Shown here in pieces: positions 20,826-30,180 of a stretch of 64,000 nucleotides of DNA. The position numbers were made by a program, and so were the translations under genes. Position 1 is the stretch's first letter, and each line of letters opens with the position of its first letter. Below the pieces are notes generated by a model. That model did no database searches. It was not told the origin of the DNA and saw nothing but the letters and a program-made list of their open reading frames with translations. Origin of the DNA: Scolecobasidium constrictum UM 578 (lineage: Eukaryota > Ascomycota > Dothideomycetes > Venturiales > Sympoventuriaceae); contig AZYM01000209.1 in NCBI GenBank assembly GCA_000611715.1, forward strand, positions 203,150 through 267,149, in the 5' to 3' direction.

Positions 20826-21816
20826 TCATCGACCGTACGGTCCGGTCATCTTCTCGCTTGGTCCAGAGTCGCCCTTCGCTTCCTTCAGCGTGCTTGTAAG
20901 GTACGAAGGTAACGCAATCATATCAGCTGCGATGGAGATCATATTGAAGCCCTTCTCCGCGAATTGTCGAGACTGCTCGCCGCTTGTGCAGTAGATTCCG
21001 GTACGCTTGCCGTGCTTGGATGCTGCCTGTTGGATATTGTCGATTGCCTTCACAAGTTCAGCATGCATCGTGCCGTCGAGGATGGGATGTCCTATATTGT
21101 TTCCGAGATCGAATGGTCCTACAAGCAGCACATCGACGCCATCGATGGCTGCTATCGCATCGACGTTGTCCAAAGCCTCCTGTGTCTCGATCTGCACGAT
21201 CGTAACCAGGGCGTCGTTGGATTGTTGCAAGTAATCGGCCGTGGTCAAAGTGTGATGAAACTTCTCCATTGGAAACGGGCTTCCAAATCCACGAGTGCCT
21301 CGAGGTGGGAACTTGGTGGCAGAGATCAGGCGCTTCACGTCATCTGGCGTATAAATCAATGGTACCAGGACACCATGTGCGCCAGCGTCGAGAGCGCCTA
21401 TTCACTGTTCAGCATATGCATAGGTCTTCAGCCTGTCGAGCTGAGTACTCACGCTTGACCATCCAGGATTCATTTGCGGCAATTCTGACCACTGGCGATA
21501 CTCCGCACGCTGCGAGTGCTGCCACAGCCTCATGCATTTGGCCATCTAAGCCTTGTCAAATCAAGTAGAAACTTGCGCATGGGAGCTGAATTACCATCGA
21601 TGTTGCCATGTTCCGTGTCGACACAAATCCAATCAACGCCGGTACGGGCCATAGATCTAGATATATTTGATCCAGGCAGCATCTAATGATCGTCAGTCTG
21701 AAGTACTACTACTGCGTGGCATAAGGACTGTTTACCTGCCAAGCACCAAACGTCGGTCCTCCTTTCTTCAATGCTTGCCATAGCCTATTGGCCGTCTGCA
21801 TGGTCGAGAGGCTCAT
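20826..21816 (-). CDS. HpcH/HpaI aldolase family protein
   Basis: Spliced CDS of 277 residues: exons 21816-21736, 21682-21595, 21545-21453 and 21397-20826; introns 53, 49 and 55 nt. The family are class II, metal-dependent pyruvate aldolases such as 4-hydroxy-2-oxoheptanedioate aldolase. Joined exons give FGAWQMLPGSNISRSMA, DWICVDTEHGN (active-site Asp-Thr-Glu-His), VVRIAANES (conserved Arg), GAHGVLVPLIYTPDD, QIETQEALDNVDAIAAIDG (metal-binding Glu) and LLVGPFDLGNNIG (metal-binding Asp). All key residues look present. The natural substrate in fungi is not established. It lies 2.3 kb from the P450 of the homogentisate group, separated by two unrelated genes, so any role there is speculative. 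Confidence 0.92.
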
Positions 21817-22050
21817 CGTGAAATTGAAACGCCTTCAGACGCCTGGGTAATACGTTTACGAGCTTGAAGAACACAAGAGGACGAACTATGACGCTCGACG
21901 AAATGACAGGAGCATACTCCGTTATAACGTAAACGCAAGTCGATCTTCTGGGAAGTCCGATCCGGAGCTCGACATCACCCTACATCCAACCCCAGGGCGC
22001 GGGGTAGGTAGAGCCGCCAGATTCCCATGTCTGACGAACATGGTAGTGAA

Positions 22051-22432
22051 CTACTTCTGAGACTGGGAGCTGCCTTTCTCGACCTTGTCCATGAGTTCGT
22101 GGATCTGCTCTGGTTTGAATCTGTGCATGAGCTTGTGGGAGAACGTTGTTGTTTGGCAACGAAATGCCTTGTCAACGTGGACCTGAAACATGGTCATTAG
22201 ATCAATGCTTCTAAAGAAGTGCTCGCGAACATACCACAGGAGTATCAAACTCGTAGACATTCTTCCACGAGTCTTGCCCCGGCGCCATCACGTTGACCTC
22301 CTTGTAGTCAAAAGGTCTTTGATCCCACACGTTGGACAGCGCAGCTTTGGCATCGTCACATAACGAGCAATTCGGCCGTACGAACAACGTCAAGCGGCAA
22401 GCGTTCAGAAGGCGACTAGATGGTCTAAACAT
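22051..22432 (-). CDS. Glutaredoxin-like protein (DUF836)
   Basis: Spliced CDS of 109 residues: exons 22432-22235 and 22182-22051, intron 52 nt (GTATGT...TTCAG). Exon 1 has LTLFVRPNCSLCDDAKAAL, a thioredoxin-fold first strand and a CxxC redox pair, then FDYKEVNVM. The junction gives YEFDTPVVHVDKAF, with the cis-Pro (TPV) typical of this fold. Yeast YDR286C is the likely counterpart. The Arg-rich start (MFRPSSRLLNACR) suggests mitochondrial import (inference). It is divergent from the CHORD gene. Confidence 0.9.
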
Positions 22433-22793
22433 GATTGAGATGAATGCAAGATGAATAGGAAACAAGCAGGTTTGTAGCATGGGATAATTGTATGCCATCA
22501 GCCCTGCCGGCTGAGTGCTTCCTTTTGATTGGCCGCCTTCTCAGCCTTGAAAGCTGCATCACTAGTTTCTAGAAAGTTCAGAAGTTCTACATCCACTTTA
22601 TTCTGCGACTGAGGCAATCATAGCAAACTTTACTCGAGCAGACCTTTGGCATTGTAACGACGTACGCGAAGTAATTCCAGATCGAAAAACCCAAGACGGA
22701 GTAAGAGCAGCAAGAACTCGACCGACCATCCCACCGCGGTTGGAAAAACAGTGGATGGTCGAAAGCATACGGAAACGTTGAGTATATAGCGAC
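22433..22793. promoter_or_regulatory. Shared promoter, glutaredoxin-like and CHORD genes
   Basis: 361 bp between divergent start codons. An A/T element (GTATATAG) lies only about 7 bp before the CHORD ATG, too close to be a working TATA box for that ATG. Nothing else is recognised. Confidence 0.45.
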
Positions 22794-23854
22794 ATGGCAG
22801 GCAAGTGTGTACACAAAGGCTGCGGGAAAGTCTTCACAGACACCGAGGAGCCATGCGTCTACCATCCAGGACCCGCAGTATTCCACGAAGGACAAAAAGG
22901 TGCTTCATTGTCCCTCACGGTACCCAGACCACCAATGACTGACGCACAACAGGCTATCAATGCTGCAAACCTCGCGTCTTGACCTTCGACGAGTTTCTTA
23001 CGATCCCACCCTGCACGACCGGCAAGCACAGCACCAGTGACGACACGCCATTAATATACCAGAAGCCTCGCGAAGACATCAACGCAACACTCTCGAATAC
23101 TGCACCGAAGGAGACGGAAATAGCACAGCCAGCAGTACCGAGACTACCACAAGCAGCGCCTAGACCTTCGCCATCGCCAGCGCCGCCTCCAGAATCAGAA
23201 GACGACGATCCAGATACTGCTGTACCTGATGGAACAACGTGCAGGAGGAAGGGATGTGGACAGACGTATAAGGCGGGCTCAAGCAGAGAGGGAGAATCAT
23301 GCATACATCATCCTGGGGCTCCAATATTCCACGAGGGCAGCAAAGGCTACTCATGCTGCAAGAGACGCGTGCTGGAGTTCGACCAATTCCTGAAACTTGA
23401 GGGCTGCAAGACAAAAGACAGGCATCTATTCGTTGGCGCGAAGAAGAAGGCGGGCGTGGAGGAGAAGCTAGACACCGTGCGGTATGATTGAGATCAATCA
23501 GGATTGTCCTCAAGGACTACTCGCTGACATCTTCACAGGCATGACTTCTACCAGACCGCGACCACCGTGATCGCCTCCCTCTACCTGAAGAAGATCGATA
23601 AGGAGAAGTCGACGGTCAAGTTCGCTTCCGAAACAAAACTCGAACTCGACCTCATCACGGCAGACAGCAAGCGCTTCGAGAAGGTCTTTGAGCTCTATGG
23701 GCCAATCGTGCCAGATCAGAGCACTTTCAAGATCCTAGGCACAAAGCTCGAACTCTCTCTGAAGAAGGCAGATGGCCTGGGATGGCCAGTGCTAAAGGCA
23801 GACGATCCACATACCGGCGAGATCATTCAGGCTGGCCGTGCTGGACGAGTGTGA
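22794..23854 (+). CDS. CHORD-CS domain co-chaperone
   Basis: Spliced CDS of 316 residues: exons 22794-22899, 22953-23481 and 23539-23854. It has two CHORD zinc modules: residues ~4-60 (CVHKGCGKVF, CVYHPGPAVFHEGQKGYQCCKPRVLTFDEFL) and ~145-210 (CRRKGCGQTY, CIHHPGAPIFHEGSKGYSCCKRRVLEFDQF). A C-terminal CS/p23-like domain follows (FYQTATTVIASLYLKK...LSLKKADGLGWPVL). Animal and plant relatives (CHORDC1, RAR1) bind HSP90 and SGT1. The linker (residues ~85-135) is Pro/Ser-rich. The first junction splits a Gly codon to give the expected GYQCCKPRV. All zinc-ligand Cys/His positions look intact. Confidence 0.95.
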
Positions 23855-24072
23855 GATGTGATAATAATGTGGTATGAACGGGACGACGAATGTGTTGAAT
23901 GCTCAAAATGTAGACGTGTAGACTAAGTATTCCAAGTCGATATGCGACTTGAGGGCAGCGACCTCTTGATCGAGCTGAAGGACATGCTGATGATGCTATG
24001 GCAGATCCAATTTTGACGTCCATCCTCCCCCAACTATGTACAATGGTGGACCATTCTTCCCTGAACAAATGC

Positions 24073-25800
24073 TCAAAGATGTGCCGTGGCAGTGTCACTC
24101 TGCTTGATCCACTCCTCGAGCTTCTCACGATCTCGCACCTTGAAGCCAACCTTGAAGGCCTTTGGCTCCATAGTCAAGCTTGTCGGAATTGCGTTGGCAT
24201 TTAAGCAATCCATCTCTGGCTCATCCGCCTTATCCTTCGGTGGCAGGACTTCGAAAGCCGAGAAGATTCGGATGAATGCGACATACAATTCGCGATTAGC
24301 CAGATGGCTGCCAGCGCACATTCTGCTACCAGCACCGTAGGCATAGTGGCTGACACCTCCGGACTTCTCGTCACTGCCGTCCATGTATCGCTCAACGACG
24401 AATTTGTGGGGTTCCTTGAAGTGTTCCTCGTCATAATCCGCTGCGTACGCATTCATGTAGAATGTAGTGCCTGCTGGAATAACGGCGCCCTTGTATTCGA
24501 TGTCCTTGATGCTGACGCGAGGCAGACAGATTGGAATCACGGTCCAGTAGCGCAGGACTTCCTTGTAGAAAGCAGTGACGTAGGCGACCTTCTCCTCGTC
24601 CAGACACGCGTGCCAGGCATTGCCTTCTGGATAGGCTTCTTGGATTGCGGCATATGCTTTCTTTTGAATCTCTTGGCCGTGTGGAGTGGACAGATACGCG
24701 AGGCCCATAATGAGATTGCCTGGGATGGTGTCAAGCCCAGCAGAGACCATAGTCAGACCGATCGAATCGATCTCCTCTGAGAAATATGTTAGCTATGACA
24801 GCAATGTCCTCGGAGATTGACTGCACTTACTGTCGTCTAACTTGGCTTCTGGATCCTTCAAGATATTTCCTGTGATGCACGGCTTGTCCTCGCCTTTGGC
24901 AATCTTGTCCTTGAGCATGTTCAAGAGAGTGTTCATGTACTTCGTGCGTCGCCTGAAGACATACACATTAGTGCCTATCGCACATATTGGAAGCATCGGG
25001 CTGTACTCACTGCTTAAACTCAAGAGGGCTATCTTTCTTGCCAGGCAAGTACCTTAGGAGGGGCACATAGTCCTCCCAGTTGTTGCTTGTGCTTCTGAAA
25101 TTGCTAATACCACGCTCCACATCGCAGATCTCTCGCAACATGTGAGCGTTGATGTTGCCCTCGATTCGGTAGCCATAGTTCAAGGTCAGGCTGGTGTTCA
25201 GAGCATATCTCTGGAAGTAGCCGATCGGGTTGATGTCCACTGTGCCGTACTTCGAGTCCTGGAGCATCTCCCTAATCGATGTGGTTGCTTCGAGATCCAC
25301 AATCGGCATGTAGCCACGAACGGAGACAACGTTCAAGGCGGTTGCTGCGGCCTTTCTCCTTCGCTTGCAGGACTCGTCCCACGGGCTTGTGCCAATCGTG
25401 AAGTTTGAGCTGTCGGAAACGACAGTGTGAAAAGTATGAAGTGTTGGTCGTGATATCAGGGCCGATTGGTTCGTAACCCAGAAGTGCCGTACTGAATCGA
25501 ATGAGTTTGCAAAGACAATGCGCTACAACATTGGATCAGCTGGGCTTCAGGATATCAGAAATTTTTTGGCATATAACTTACCTTGTTGCCCAACCTCGCC
25601 TGGAATACTGGTCCGTACTTCTTGGCCCATCTTTGCGCAACTCGTGCATGTACTTCTCCAAGCTCGTGCAGACTGCCTATTATCGGCCAGCCAGGAATCT
25701 CAGGAATGCCAGCAATCTTGGGCATGTCTGTTGAATTCGCCCATCTCCAGATCACGAAGCAGACAAACAGGACCGCAGCCCCAATCACGGGCGAAACCAT
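24073..25800 (-). CDS. Cytochrome P450, CYP504-like (phenylacetate hydroxylase type)
   Basis: Spliced CDS of 518 residues: exons 25800-25582, 25522-25011, 24952-24831 and 24776-24073. The N-terminal segment VIGAAVLFVCFVIWRW is an ER anchor. I-helix GLDTIPG, ExxR as EVLR (357-360) and the heme loop AYGAGSRMCAG with Cys ~438 are present; the loop begins with Tyr rather than the usual Phe. The stretch MCAGSHLANRELY resembles CYP504 enzymes (Aspergillus PhacA/PhacB), which hydroxylate phenylacetate or 3-hydroxyphenylacetate to feed homogentisate. The neighbouring fumarylacetoacetase and homogentisate dioxygenase genes support this role. Whether it is the A or B type cannot be told from the sequence alone. 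Confidence 0.88.
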
Positions 25801-25997
25801 GGTGCGTGATGGATGGTCCTCTTTCAAGATCTAGATTGGGATTGGCAAAGTGAAAATGTGTGTGAAGGGAAGTATGCAGTTTATGGACATTCACACAAAA
25901 GAAGTCAATGACAATATCTTGATTGCTGTTGGTTGTGATATAGGCCCACGTCAGATACAGGAATTGCTTAAATTATGCACCACACGTTGGGTGGAGT

Positions 25998-26039
25998 AGC
26001 AGCGGAATCGTCATGGGACAGCCTCAAGCTTCCGCTGCT
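25998..26039. repeat. Inverted repeat, 10-bp arms
   Basis: AGCAGCGGAA (25998-26007) and its exact reverse complement TTCCGCTGCT (26030-26039) are separated by 22 bp, about 200 bp upstream of the P450 ATG. Confidence 0.9.
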
Positions 26040-26139
26040 CCTCACGATTTCTCTGACCGCAGAAAAGAGATTGGCGATGCGTATCGCGCGGCATAGTCCC
26101 GACTTGCTTTAGTGAGTTCGCTGTGTCAATCGTGAGGAG
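26038..26139. repeat. Inverted repeat, 12-bp arms
   Basis: CTCCTCACGATT (26038-26049) and its exact reverse complement AATCGTGAGGAG (26128-26139) flank 78 bp. The left arm touches the preceding inverted repeat. Confidence 0.9.
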
Positions 26140-26366
26140 TAGAAATTTGGCCGCGCGGGGACGCCAGAAACCCCACACAATGGTGCATGGAGTGCGGAAC
26201 TAATTCCTCACCTCATCGATGCTAGGCTGATGTTGGTGAGTGAGGTACTTCGCGATTGCGAAACCGACTACGACAGACTAAAAAGAGAGATCGAACGAAC
26301 AAGTCTCAGAGGATACCGACTCGAAGGCCGGGAGTAAGTCTATGTCTCGATGTTTTCTCATGTGCT

Positions 26367-27733
26367 TCACCTCGTATAGTAAGAGGCATCGAATGAGCGA
26401 GCAGGGAGAACAGTCCCGGCGCATTCACCGAAACCCACCAGATTGCCAGAACCATTATCACAGACTCCTTTGAACGTAATGGTATCTCCATCCTCCAAGA
26501 AAGTCCTCTCTTCGCCGTTGTCAAACTTGATTGGGATCTGGGCATTCTCGGTCTGTTCGAGCAGGGCGCCATAGCTGCCACGATCGCCTTTTCCAGAGAT
26601 AGTTCCTGAGCCCATGAGATCTCCGGTGTCGAATGGACAGCCGCCAACGGTGTGATGGGTTAGCATCTGCTCGAAGGAAAACAGCAGATTCTTTGAGCTC
26701 GTCCTGCAAATTGTCTTATTACTACCTTTCGAAGCTACACATTCAGTCATTAGTAAAACGTTTTGATGCAGACCCAGCATGTATGCTTACTCTTCAGATC
26801 TACGGTCAGCTGGATATCATATACTGTTTCAGGAGTCTTGTGCCTCAGATAAGGCAAAACTCCTTGATCATTGTCGATACCTGCAGTCCGGAACTGCTCG
26901 AGTGCTTCCAGGGTGACAACCCACGGGCTGATCGAAGTGCCAAAGTTCTTTGCATTGAAAGGTCCAAGTGGAACCATTTCCCATGTCTGAATGTCTCTGG
27001 CTGACCAGTCATTCATCATGACGACACCAAACAGATGTTCTGATGCATCATCAATGCTGACTGGATCACCCATCTCATTCGGCGTGCAAATGAAGCAACC
27101 GAGCTCAAGCTCGAAGTCAAGCTTTCGACATGCTGAGAATATCGGCAGACTGTCGCCCGGCTTCTCGAGAATCTGTCCACTAGGCCGTTTTATGGGAGTA
27201 CCGGACACCACAACAGAGGAAGCTCGTCCGTGGTAGCCAACTGGCAATTGCTTGTAATTGGGATTCAGGTTGCCGATGCCACGCAGTATTCGGGAACAAT
27301 TCTCAGCATGATTCAGGCCGACGTAGAAATCCGTATAGTCTCCAATCTTGAACGGAACATGATTCTTGACTTTCGAAAGCTCGATCAGACATTTACTTCT
27401 CAGGTCGTTGTTCTTCTCCAGCACATCTGAGAATGGTCCACCGGCGACTAGGACGCTTTGCAAGTACTTGCGCACAGCACTGTGGATCGGTCTTCCCAAA
27501 GCGCCATATGCATTTAGCGTCGGCTCAGAGAAGACAGCTTGATGAGGCTGGATGGTCGACAGTCCAGAAAATCCATTGTCAGCCGTGAATGATTCCAGGT
27601 CCAGAGCGTAGTCTCCAATTGCTGTAGCCGGGCGTCGTTTGGGATTGTCAGATGTTGAAATGATGCCAAATGGGATATTCTCAATTGAGAAGTGCGAGTC
27701 TTTCGCGACTTCGACCCATGATCTGAGAGGCAT
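26367..27733 (-). CDS. fahA: Fumarylacetoacetase
   Basis: Spliced CDS of 436 residues: exons 27733-26791 and 26734-26367, intron 56 nt (GTAAGC...GTGTAG). It hydrolyses fumarylacetoacetate to fumarate and acetoacetate, the last step of tyrosine/phenylacetate breakdown, in the cytosol. Motifs: IGDYTDFYVGLNHAENCSRI (metal-binding Asp), LPVGYHGRASSVVVSG, KLDFELELG (metal-binding Glu pair) and VMMNDWSARDIQTWE (metal-binding Asp). The junction gives LTVDLKTSKGSNKTICRTS, then LTHHTVGGCPFDTGDLMGSGTIS. The C-terminus (GFGECAGTVLPA) is standard. The true ATG is 27733; the frame extends upstream without an ATG. It is divergent from hmgA with 503 bp between the start codons. Confidence 0.96.
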
Positions 27734-27810
27734 CTTCAGGATCTCCAAACTATTGCAACCAATTCAAAGATGTTCCGTCTCCTATCGGATTATTGTTTGA
27801 TTCGAGTCGG

Positions 27811-27823
27811 CCACCATCGGTGG
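27811..27823. promoter_or_regulatory. Inverted repeat CCACC-N3-GGTGG
   Basis: A perfect 5-bp inverted repeat with a 3-bp spacer in the fahA-hmgA promoter, 78 bp upstream of the fahA ATG. Confidence 0.6.
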
Positions 27824-27833
27824 GCGGCTAGAG

Positions 27834-27845
27834 ACGGCGTGCCGT
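27834..27845. promoter_or_regulatory. Inverted repeat ACGGC-N2-GCCGT
   Basis: A perfect inverted repeat containing CGG-N4-CCG, the everted/inverted half-site form used by Zn(II)2Cys6 dimers. Confidence 0.6.
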
Positions 27846-27891
27846 GATCTGTACTTCCCAAGCTAGGCTTGATTTGGCACGGTTGCGGAGC

Positions 27892-27906
27892 ACGGAACAG
27901 TTCCGT
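27892..27906. promoter_or_regulatory. Inverted repeat ACGGAA-N3-TTCCGT
   Basis: A perfect 6-bp inverted repeat containing CGG-N7-CCG, 345 bp upstream of the hmgA ATG. Confidence 0.65.
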
Positions 27907-28010
27907 CGATCCCGTTCTGGCTCAAAGGATCCATGCATCATCTGTTCCCCACTCTGTACTCGCATTCCGTCGCTTGACCGCGCAAAGGCCGTCATCTTGC
28001 CAGGCTCAAT

Positions 28011-28304
28011 ATGAGCTCAAGTGTTAGCCCAGCACCTGGAACACCTGGGGGTGAGCCGACCACTGTGATATCTGATCCGAATAAGATTCCTCCTGATCCT
28101 ACTCCGAGCCGCATCAAACACGTCCTCAGGAAACTTACTGGCAGGGATCCAGAATCCAAACTCCCAAAGTCTACCATTCCTTTGACCGAGCGGAATCTCA
28201 CTGAGTTCTTTAATCCTGACTACAACGACGAGCACGATGCCTTTCACAAAGTTCAAGGTCCAAGAAAAATATCAGTACCAGAATGGATTGAACAGCTACC
28301 ATGA
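28011..28304 (+). promoter_or_regulatory. Long upstream ORF overlapping hmgA
   Basis: An ATG-started frame of 97 codons (MSSSVSPAPGTPGG...EWIEQLP) begins 226 bp before the hmgA ATG and runs over it in another phase. Its TGA (28302-28304) coincides with the end of hmgA exon 1. If it is in the mature leader it would block ordinary scanning to hmgA; a leader intron or a later transcription start would remove it. The sequence does not settle this. Confidence 0.5.
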
Positions 28305-29710
28305 GTATGCTCCCAAGCGCACGCGTCTAGGATCAGAGCACACTCGCTAATTAAACGAATAGGACTGAAGCAGTAGAGGGAGCGCTACCAGTCGGGCAGA
28401 ACTCGCCTCAGAATCCACCGTACGGCCTCTACACAGAGAAGCTATCAGGCACAGCTTTCACCGCACCACGGCACGAGAACCAGCAATCATGGCTATATCG
28501 CATCCTCCCTGCATCCTCCCACTCGAACTTCGAGCCACGAGAACACAGCACTTTCAACACGAACCCTGAGAATAAGCCATGGGAGAAGATACATCAGATC
28601 CCGAACCAGTTGCGGTGGGATCCTTTCGATATTGATGACACTGTCGACTGGGTTCACTCGCTTCATCTGGTGGCAGGGAATGGTGACCCAACAGCCAAGC
28701 AGGGTGTAGGTTACTATATCTATACCGCTGGAAAAGATATGGACGAGCGTACTGCCTTCTACTCTGCCGATGGCGACTTCTTGATTGTGCCACAGCATGG
28801 CGTGCTTGATATCCAGACGGAGCTGGGCAAGATTCTCGTCCGACCGAATGAGATCTGCGTGATACCACGAGGAATTCGTTATCGAGTGACGCTTCCTGAA
28901 GGTCCTGTCCGCGGATACATCCTCGAACTCTATCAGGGCCACTTCACACTGCCGGAACTGGGCCCGATCGGTAGCAACTGCCTCGCAAACGCACGGGATT
29001 TCCAAGCACCCATTGCATTTTTCGAAGAGGACACCGAGAACGAATATACTCTATTGTCCAAGTTCGCAGGTCATCTCTTCGCGGCGAAGCAAGGACACAC
29101 GCCATTCGACATCGTAGCATGGCACGGCAATTATTACCCATATAAGTACGATCTTGGACGCTTCAACACCATCGGCACGATTTCGTTCGATCATCCAGAC
29201 CCAAGTATCTTCACTGTCCTCACAGCGCAGACCGACCATGTTGGCACTGCTGTAGCAGATTTCGTGATCTTTCCACCGCGGTGGCTCGTTGCGGAGGATA
29301 CGTTCCGCCCACCATGGTACCATCGCAATACCATGAGTGAATTCATGGGCCTGATTCAAGGTGACTACGATGCGAAAGCAGGTGGGAAAGGCGGCTTCCA
29401 GCCCGCAGGTGCCAGTCTGCACAACATCATGAGTGCTCATGGTCCCGATGCAGGCACTGTGGAGAAAGCGAGCGCCGCAGAGCTCAAGCCACAGAAGGTT
29501 GGCGAGGGCAGCATGGCTTTCATGTTCGAGAGCTGTCTTATGATTGGTGTCTCAGACTGGGGATTGAAGAAATGCCAGAAGGTCCAGGAAGGTTATAATG
29601 CCGAGTCGTGGGTACCGATAAAGCCTAGGTTCAAGCGACCAGATGCGAAGGCCACGGATGGCAAAGTCAACGGGGCCATGCAGCAGAATCTTCCCCACTA
29701 TTCAGCATAG
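28237..29710 (+). CDS. hmgA: Homogentisate 1,2-dioxygenase
   Basis: Spliced CDS of 471 residues: exons 28237-28304 and 28363-29710, intron 58 nt. It opens the homogentisate ring to maleylacetoacetate using Fe(II). The start was chosen from protein conservation: MPFTKFKVQEKYQYQNGLNSYHE joins TEAVEGALPVGQNSPQ, matching the Aspergillus protein in order and spacing, whereas the longer frame from 28011 is out of phase. Motifs: YGLYTEKLSGTAFTAPR, YSADGDFLIVPQHG, PNEICVIPRGIRYRV, FDIVAWHGNYYPYKYDL, and the iron ligands in PPWYHRNTMSEFMGL (His, Glu) and HNIMSAHGPDA (His). No maleylacetoacetate isomerase gene is visible in the window. Confidence 0.96.
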
Positions 29711-30180
29711 TTCACATGATATACCTCAGAGATGCATAGCGATTGTTGTACTCACGAACATATTCCCCAACCATGTCCTGCATTCTCGATATCAGATGTT
29801 GGGATCTGAAAACATGCTTTTTCGTTTTGCGTGGCCTCCTTCAAAAGATTGTGCGCCCTGTTATCCCATATCTAATTGTCACTACAATCTTTGGTCATGC
29901 TTATTCTCCACTTGGAACCAAGTGCCTAGAATTGGGATTTAAGGACACATGAAGTGAGTCTGCGGGCGCTCACATCTGGTCATTGTCTCCTACAATCCTG
30001 TCATGAATGACCATTCGTGACGCCATACTCAGAAATGATCTCTAGCCGCCGGCTTTGACATGCCATTATAATCTTCTGGATCTGCTCAATGACAGTCAAT
30101 GTGTTCTAAGACCCTATTCCTCGTCATGCAGACTCCCGTCCTGCAAGGCTCATCCACCTCGCATACCACGCTCTCTACCC
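29711..30180. other. Intergenic, convergent 3' ends
   Basis: Between the stops of hmgA and the SDR gene. Only short frames; no gene seen. Confidence 0.55.

Larger units (their letters stand above)
25801..26366. promoter_or_regulatory. P450 upstream region with inverted repeats
   Basis: 566 bp upstream of the P450 start, also the 3' flank of fahA. It holds two perfect inverted repeats listed separately. No gene seen. Confidence 0.55.
27734..28236. promoter_or_regulatory. Bidirectional fahA-hmgA promoter
   Basis: 503 bp between the two start codons. It contains three short inverted repeats within 96 bp (27811-27906) and, on the hmgA side, an upstream open frame. A zinc-cluster activator controls the homologous cluster in Aspergillus, so these are candidate operators. 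Confidence 0.7.

Noticed and set aside
28011..28236. N-terminal extension of homogentisate dioxygenase
   Set aside because: The frame is out of phase with the conserved MPFTKF...YQNGLNSYHE start, which matches the family without it. Kept as a uORF instead.
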